Positions 7,180 through 12,273 of a DNA stretch of 12,273 nucleotides are shown here, piece after piece. Source of the stretch: Desulfuromonadales bacterium. GTDB taxonomy: Bacteria; Desulfobacterota; Desulfuromonadia; Geobacterales; Pseudopelobacteraceae. The translations under genes were made by a program, and so were the position numbers. The DNA lies in the NCBI GenBank assembly GCA_015688915.1, contig JAATGX010000067.1:1-12273 (forward strand), written 5' to 3'. The notes under the pieces are model-generated. The model made no database searches, was not told the origin of the DNA, and saw only the letters and a program-made list of their open reading frames with translations. Each line of letters opens with the position of its first letter. Position 1 is the first letter of the stretch.

Positions 7180-7380
7180 CTGCCACAGAGACACAGAGAC
7201 ACGGAGAAAAGCGGAAAAATCTGTTCAGGCTTTATCTCACACGGAGGCACAAAGGCACGAAGAAAGACGTTATAAGACCGGTTTTTAAAAAAGTTTCAGC
7301 ATTTCGGCTCTCTTCGTGCCTTTGTGTGAGTACACAGATGTTGATTCGGTTTTCTCCGTGTCTCTGTGTCTCCGTGGCAG
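7180..7380. repeat. Palindromic intergenic repeat, copy 1 (nested inverted arms of an 8-base unit)
   Basis: The outer arms at 7180-7213 and 7347-7380 are inverted copies matching at 32 of 34 bases. The inner arms (7236-7266 and 7308-7330) share CTCACAC and then AAAGGCACGAAG in inverted order, but the left inner arm has one extra 8-base unit. Both arms are made of 8-base steps fitting RCACRRAG: ACACAGAG, ACACGGAG, GCACAAAG, GCACGAAG. The unpaired centre (about 7267-7307) is AT-rich. It fills the gap between cdsA and dxr on the minus-strand cluster. In RNA it could fold into a long stem, affecting termination, mRNA decay or differential expression. In DNA it resembles REP/MITE-type elements. 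No coding potential was seen. Confidence 0.88.
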
Positions 7381-7402
7381 ATTATGATTGTTCAGTAAAT
7401 CG

Positions 7403-8187
7403 TCAAAACCTGCCGAATACATACACCGCGTAGTAGTACGTGGCCGGGGCGGCGAAGATGATGCTGTCCAGGCGGTCCAACACGCCGCCGTGGCCGGGAA
7501 AGATGGTGCCGGAATCCTTGACGCCGTAGCTCCGCTTGAGCAGGGACTCGAACAGGTCCCCGGTCTGGCCGAGGATGCCGATGACAATGGCGGTCACCAA
7601 GGCATCGGTCAGGCTCAGTTGCGGGAAAAAGGTGAACCGGGCCAGCAGGGTGCCGGCCATGCTGCCCGCCAGACCGCCCAGCGCCCCCTCGACGCTCTTT
7701 TGAGGGCTGACCAGCGGGTAGAGCCGGCGCTTTCCGAAGGCGCGGCCGGTGTAGTAGGCGGCCGTGTCGTTGGTCATGACGATCAGCATGATCACGAGCA
7801 GCCACTGCACGCCGTAAGCGGTCTGGCGCAGCATGACCAGGTGCATGAGCATGAAGGGGATATACAGGAAGGCCAGCATGGAATAGGCCACCTCGCGGGC
7901 GGCGTCGGCGACCTCCCGCAGGTGGAACAGGAAGTGCAGGGCAAAGGCCAGGAACAGGAAGGCGATGGCGGCCGGGATCAGCCGGTCCTGCCCCGCGAAC
8001 GGAACGAATATGAGGGCCGCTCCGCAAATGGCTGCCAGCCACGCCTCCAGCTTCCGGTCCGGCAGGGCCATGCGATAGAACTCGATCATGCCGACGAAGG
8101 TGAATATGGCCAGCAAGGAGGCGAACAGCAGGGTGCCACCCGCGATGATGGTCATAATGACGACCGGCAGGAGGATGAGCGCGGTGA

Positions 8188-8200
<13 letters not shown>
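7403..8200 (-). CDS. cdsA: Phosphatidate cytidylyltransferase (CDP-diglyceride synthase), probable ATT start
   Basis: CdsA activates phosphatidic acid with CTP for membrane phospholipid synthesis. The product is a multi-helix membrane protein. The family signature KDSGTIFPGHGGVLDRLDS sits near the C-terminus (about residues 228-246 from the start chosen here). The first ATG in frame is at 8155 (250 residues) but has no ribosome binding site, and it cuts into the first membrane helix. Extending upstream gives (I/M)KRLITALILLPVVIM, a typical CdsA N-terminus, starting at ATT (8198-8200) with AAGAGGAG (8207-8214) 6 bases upstream. No ATG, GTG or TTG lies between them. From the ATT the protein is 265 residues, the usual family size. 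It overlaps the end of uppS by 13 bases. The family call is firm. The start is either a rare ATT initiation codon or a sequence error for ATG. Confidence 0.93.
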
Positions 8201-8942
<742 letters not shown>

Positions 8943-8943
<1 letters not shown>

Positions 8944-9500
8944 CAAACTTCCATTACCTCTTTTTCCTTGTGGGCCACGGCTTCGTCGATTTTGGCCTCG
9001 AACCCCTTGGTGACGTCCTGGACCTCTTTTTCGTATTTCTTCAGATCGTCCTCGGTCACGGCCTTGTCCTTCTCCAGCTTTTTCAGCTTGTCCATGGCGT
9101 CGCGGCGGATATTGCGCAGTGCCACCTTGTCGTCCTCGGCCTTCTTTTTCAGTTCCTTGACGATCTCTTTTCTGCGCTCCTCGGTCAAGGGGGGAAGCGT
9201 CAGGCGGATGGCCTTGCCGTCGTTCCCGGGGGTCAGGCCGATATTGGCGTTGAGGATCGCCTTTTCAATCGGGCCGATCATCTTGGCTTCCCACGGGGTA
9301 ATGGTGATGGTGCGCGGTTCGGGAATCGCCAATGTCGCCACCTGGCTGATGGAGGAGGGATTGCCGTAGTAATCGATCTTGACGTTGTCCAGGATGCCGG
9401 TCGTGGCGCGTCCGGTGCGGATCTTCTGGAACTCGTTCTTTAGTACGCCCAGGGTCTTTTCCATATGGGATTTCATGTCGGCAAGCAGGGTCTTTGGCAT
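8943..9500 (-). CDS. frr: Ribosome recycling factor
   Basis: The 185 residues match the RRF family length exactly. RRF acts with EF-G to split post-termination ribosomes. Recognisable segments are FQKIRTGRATTGILDNVKID (about 24-43), YYGNPSSISQVATLAIPEPR (the loop domain), and the long helical region AIRLTLPPLTEERRKEIVKE followed by a lysine/glutamate-rich helix that closes the three-helix bundle. The ATG at 9500 has AAGGAGA about 10 bases upstream, inside the last codons of pyrH. The genes are 6 bases apart and translation is probably coupled. The stop shares one base with the uppS ATG. Confidence 0.97.
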
Positions 9501-9506
9501 GACGTA

Positions 9507-10226
9507 TTATTCTCCTTGTACGATGGTGCCGATCTCTTCACCGCTGATGACCTTCTTGATGTTCCCTTCGGTGGTCAGGTCGAATACGATGATCGGCAGG
9601 TTGTTGTCCATGCAGAGGGAGGTGGCGGTGGCATCCATCACCTGCAACCCCTTTTTGAGCACATCGATGTAGGTCAGCTTCGGCAGCTTGACCGCGGCGG
9701 GGTCTTTCTTGGGGTCCGCGGAGTAGACGCCATCCACCTTGGTCCCCTTGAGGATGACCTGGGCGCCGATCTCCATGGCCCGCAGGCTGGCGGCCGTGTC
9801 GGTGGTGAAATACGGGTTGCCGGTGCCGGCCCCGAAGATGACTACCCGACCCTTTTCCAGATGGCGCATGGCCCGGCGGCGGATATAGGGCTCGGCCACC
9901 TCCTGCATGGCGATTGCCGACTGGACGCGAGTGGCCACGCCGACCTTTTCCAGGGCATCCTGCATGGCCAGCGAGTTGATCATGGTGGCCAGCATACCCA
10001 TGTAGTCGGCGCTGGAACGGTCCATCCCCTTGGATGAGGCGGCCAGGCCGCGGAAGATATTGCCCCCGCCGATGACCAGCGCCAGGTGGACACCCTGGTC
10101 GACGACCTCGCGGATCTCCCGGGCAATGGCATTGATGGTTTGGGGATCGATGCCGTATCCCTGTTCGCCCGCAAGCGACTCGCCGGACAGTTTCAAGAGG
10201 ACACGGTTGAATGATGGCCTGCTCAT
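9507..10226 (-). CDS. pyrH: Uridylate kinase (UMP kinase)
   Basis: The 239-residue amino-acid-kinase-fold enzyme phosphorylates UMP to UDP. Visible motifs: LLKLSGESLAGEQGYGID near the N-terminus, VIGGGNIFRG, DYMGMLATMINSLAMQ, VVIFGAGTGNPYFTTDTAA, and KGTKVDGVYSADP near the nucleotide site, then TSLCMDNNLPIIVFDL. Start: the frame is open to an ATG at 10238, but GGAGA lies about 5 bases before the ATG at 10226. The upstream ATG has no ribosome binding site, so MSRPSFNRVLLKLSG is preferred. It is separated from tsf by the tsf terminator and a palindromic repeat. It therefore needs its own promoter or readthrough. I saw only weak candidate promoters here. Confidence 0.96.
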   Translation of the reverse strand: MSRPSFNRVLLKLSGESLAGEQGYGIDPQTINAIAREIREVVDQGVHLALVIGGGNIFRGLAASSKGMDRSSADYMGMLATMINSLAMQDALEKVGVATRVQSAIAMQEVAEPYIRRRAMRHLEKGRVVIFGAGTGNPYFTTDTAASLRAMEIGAQVILKGTKVDGVYSADPKKDPAAVKLPKLTYIDVLKKGLQVMDATATSLCMDNNLPIIVFDLTTEGNIKKVISGEEIGTIVQGE

Positions 10227-10427
10227 GAGAGTCTCCATGGTGTTTAATGACGCTGGGATTCCGCAAATTTTACCACAGAGTCACGGGGAGAACAGGAAAA
10301 ATCTTTTAATAACAAGATATCAGACTCGAGGGGCGATACCGTTGCCATTCACCCTTTGATGAGCGCGCGTTTTGAAAAACGTCTCTGTTCTCTGTGACGC
10401 TGTGGTGGAGTTGACGATTAGCGGGGT
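10227..10427. other. pyrH upstream region holding a repeat
   Basis: No gene is seen in these 201 bases. Most of the stretch is the second palindromic repeat (10272-10406). A minus-strand TAAAAT near 10267-10272 could be a -10 box for pyrH, but no convincing -35 element sits 16-18 bases upstream, so I do not list a promoter. Confidence 0.5.
10272..10406. repeat. Palindromic intergenic repeat, copy 2 (degenerate)
   Basis: The left arm (10272-10296) begins ACCACAGAGTCACGGGGAG and the right arm (10381-10406), reversed and complemented, begins ACCACAGCGTCACAGAGAAC. The first 13 bases match at 12, and after a 2-base gap the next 9 match at 8. The start of the arm resembles copy 1 at 7180 (CCACAGAG followed by NCACRGRG units), so both belong to one family. 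The 84-base centre has no inner arms like those of copy 1. It lies between the tsf terminator and pyrH, again at a break in the minus-strand cluster. Confidence 0.75.
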
Positions 10428-10458
10428 ATAAAAAAAGCCGGCCTTGTGGGGCCGGCTT
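10428..10458 (-). terminator. Rho-independent terminator after tsf
   Basis: Read on the minus strand, AAGCCGGCC and GGCCGGCTT form a perfect 9-bp stem around CCACAA, followed by a run of seven T residues (10430-10436 as A on the plus strand). It starts 9 bases after the tsf stop. It ends the rpsB-tsf transcript and isolates pyrH. Confidence 0.92.
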
Positions 10459-10467
10459 CGGCGTTTC

Positions 10468-11118
10468 TTAAAGGCCGGCCGCTACCGCCACCTCGGCGGC
10501 GAAGTCCGATTCCTTCTTTTCCAGCCCCTCACCCAGGACATACTTGGTGAAGCGGCGGATGGACATGTTCTCGCCGATCTTGGAGATGGTCTCGTTCAGA
10601 TACTGCAGGATGGTCTTGTCCGGGTCCTTGACATAGGCCTGCTCCAGCAGGCAGATGTCGGCGTAGAACTTGTTGACCTGGCCTTCAATGATCTTTTCGA
10701 TGATATTTTCCGGTTTGCCGGTTTCGCGGGCCTTGGCGCGGTAGATCTCCTTTTCGCGCTCCAGCACGTCCGCAGGCACTTCCTCGCGGCGCACGAACTG
10801 GGGGGACGCGGCGGCGATGTGCATGGCGATGTCCTTCACAAAGGTCTGGAAGTTGTCGGTCTTGGCCACGAAATCGGTTTCGCAGTTTATCTCGACCATG
10901 ACGCCGATTTTGCCGCCGGCATGGATATAGGTGCCGACAGCACCTTCGGTGGCGGCCCGGCCGGCCTTCTTGGCGGCCGCTGCCAGCCCCTTCTTACGCA
11001 GAAAGTCGACGGCCTTCTCAAAATCGCCGGTAGTTTCTTCCAGCGCCTTTTTGCAGTCGAGCATACCGGCGCCGGTGGATTTTCTCAGTTCGTTGATCTG
11101 TGCGGCTGTTACGGCCAT
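10468..11118 (-). CDS. tsf: Translation elongation factor Ts
   Basis: EF-Ts exchanges GDP for GTP on EF-Tu. The 216 residues form the short type of the family (E. coli has 283). The N-terminal UBA-like domain has TAAQINELRKSTGAGMLDCK and KALEETTGDFEKAVDFLRKKG. The core carries the Tu-contact motif NCETDFVAKTDNF. The C-terminal part has YVKDPDKTILQYL and the closing helix IRRFTKYVLGEGLEKK. The ATG at 11118 has a strong AGGAGG (11123-11128) 5 bases upstream. It is 57 bases downstream of rpsB, with a small GC hairpin between them, and is followed by a clear terminator. Confidence 0.97.
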   Translation of the reverse strand: MAVTAAQINELRKSTGAGMLDCKKALEETTGDFEKAVDFLRKKGLAAAAKKAGRAATEGAVGTYIHAGGKIGVMVEINCETDFVAKTDNFQTFVKDIAMHIAAASPQFVRREEVPADVLEREKEIYRAKARETGKPENIIEKIIEGQVNKFYADICLLEQAYVKDPDKTILQYLNETISKIGENMSIRRFTKYVLGEGLEKKESDFAAEVAVAAGL

Positions 11119-11130
11119 TCTATCCTCCTG

Positions 11131-11145
11131 CCCCGCTTGGCGGGG
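11131..11145 (-). promoter_or_regulatory. GC hairpin between rpsB and tsf
   Basis: CCCCGC and GCGGGG form a 6-bp stem with a 3-base loop, ending 2 bases before the tsf ribosome binding site. No U-run follows. The rpsB-tsf spacer of E. coli carries an attenuating hairpin, so partial termination or mRNA processing is plausible, but the role here is inference. Confidence 0.4.
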
Positions 11146-11175
11146 ATGATATATGGTTCTGCGTCGGAATCTTAC

Positions 11176-11937
<762 letters not shown>

Positions 11938-12032
11938 GCTCTCTTCTCCTTTGGTTTTTCCTCCGCCCCGTTGAATCCCCGCACGTCGCATGGGACACCG
12001 CCGGTTTTGATCAGGGCGTGTGAATTTAAAAG
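11938..12032 (-). promoter_or_regulatory. rpsB 5' leader
   Basis: About 95 transcribed bases are expected between the promoter's start site (near 12032) and the rpsB ATG. The stretch is GC-rich towards the gene and includes the ribosome binding site AAAGGAG. In other bacteria S2 represses its own mRNA through a leader (Rfam t44/S2 leader in enterobacteria), so an autoregulatory structure is possible. I did not recognise a conserved fold. Confidence 0.3.
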
Positions 12033-12038
12033 CGTTAT

Positions 12039-12067
12039 TTTATATCACACCGGGATTGGGAAGGCAA
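12039..12067 (-). promoter_or_regulatory. Sigma-70 promoter of rpsB-tsf
   Basis: On the minus strand, TTGCCT (12062-12067) and TATAAA (12039-12044) are spaced by exactly 17 bases. Each has at least 4 of 6 consensus positions, and the -10 is extended by further A/T bases (TATAAAAT). It lies about 100 bases before the rpsB start, a sensible place for a ribosomal protein operon promoter. Transcription would start near 12032. Confidence 0.6.
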
Positions 12068-12273
12068 GGGGAAAAAGGGTGCGGGTTATGGGCTGAAGAG
12101 GGGGTGTAAGAAGATATGCGTCGGTTTTCGCTCTAGCAGGTCGTTGAATTTTAGCCCAATTTGATGCCTATTTGAGCTACCAATCGTTTTTTTGCAGTTG
12201 TTACGTTGTTCGCGGTTGTTTGATTCCTGTTTTTATGCTCTTTCTCAGCTCGATTTTCTGATATCTGCCGGCC
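12068..12273. other. Unassigned AT-rich edge upstream of rpsB
   Basis: No gene or RNA is recognised. On the minus strand a frame stays open from the window edge to a TAA near 12151-12153 (about 40 codons, ending KRLVAQIGIKLG), which could be the end of a gene starting outside the window. Its Asn/Lys/Thr-rich content fits AT-rich non-coding DNA as well. The sequence is AT-richer than the genes, as seen in intergenic or remnant mobile DNA. Nothing here was assigned. Confidence 0.35.

Noticed and set aside
7148..7186. N-terminal extension of dxr to 7186
   Set aside because: It would add 13 residues that family members lack, would start inside the palindromic repeat, and has no ribosome binding site; the ATG at 7147 has one.
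7180..7380. CRISPR array
   Set aside because: The repeated units are 8 bases, contiguous and arranged as a palindrome, with no spacers of regular length and no cas genes nearby.

Overview
The window looks like chromosomal DNA from a GC-rich deltaproteobacterium of the Desulfuromonadales / Geobacter-Pelobacter group. I infer this from three things: the minus-strand gene order rpsB-tsf-pyrH-frr-uppS-cdsA-dxr-rseP-tsaB, which I associate with Geobacter relatives; the short (216-residue) EF-Ts; and the CACAGAG-type palindromic intergenic repeats. No 16S or other decisive marker is present, so genus and species are not assigned.

Left part (1-4128): two complete-looking, paralogous succinyl-CoA synthetase-type operons sit head to head. 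sucCD copy 1 runs leftward (sucC 424-1593, sucD cut by the window edge). sucCD copy 2 runs rightward (2000-4050) and ends in a strong rho-independent terminator. They share a 406-base AT-rich divergent intergenic region with candidate promoters on both strands and a short hairpin just before the copy 2 ribosome binding site. The two copies have clearly diverged: the first 140 residues of SucD are about 64% identical by my hand alignment. SucC copy 1 has a changed ATP-grasp loop and a local cysteine cluster.

Middle and right part (4127-11937, all minus strand): read from right to left in the direction of transcription. rpsB and tsf encode ribosomal protein S2 and EF-Ts, closed by a clear terminator. 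pyrH, frr, uppS and cdsA follow (UMP kinase, ribosome recycling factor, undecaprenyl-PP synthase, CDP-diglyceride synthase), very tightly packed with overlapping stops and starts. dxr, rseP and tsaB come last (DXP reductoisomerase, site-2 protease, and the TsaB partner for t6A tRNA modification). The cluster joins translation with isoprenoid, lipid-carrier and phospholipid precursor synthesis and envelope stress proteolysis. Two palindromic repeats of the same style lie at its internal breaks, cdsA/dxr and tsf/pyrH.

Anomalies: rseP carries a one-base deletion that separates the catalytic HExxH half from the LDG half. cdsA appears to start at an ATT codon behind a good ribosome binding site. 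The palindromic repeats are built from an 8-base unit (RCACRRAG). The last about 200 bases at the right edge are AT-rich and not assignable. Most of the window is conserved housekeeping sequence. I found no clear sign of a new defence or mobile system; the divergent sucCD duplication and the 8-mer repeats are the most worthwhile leads.
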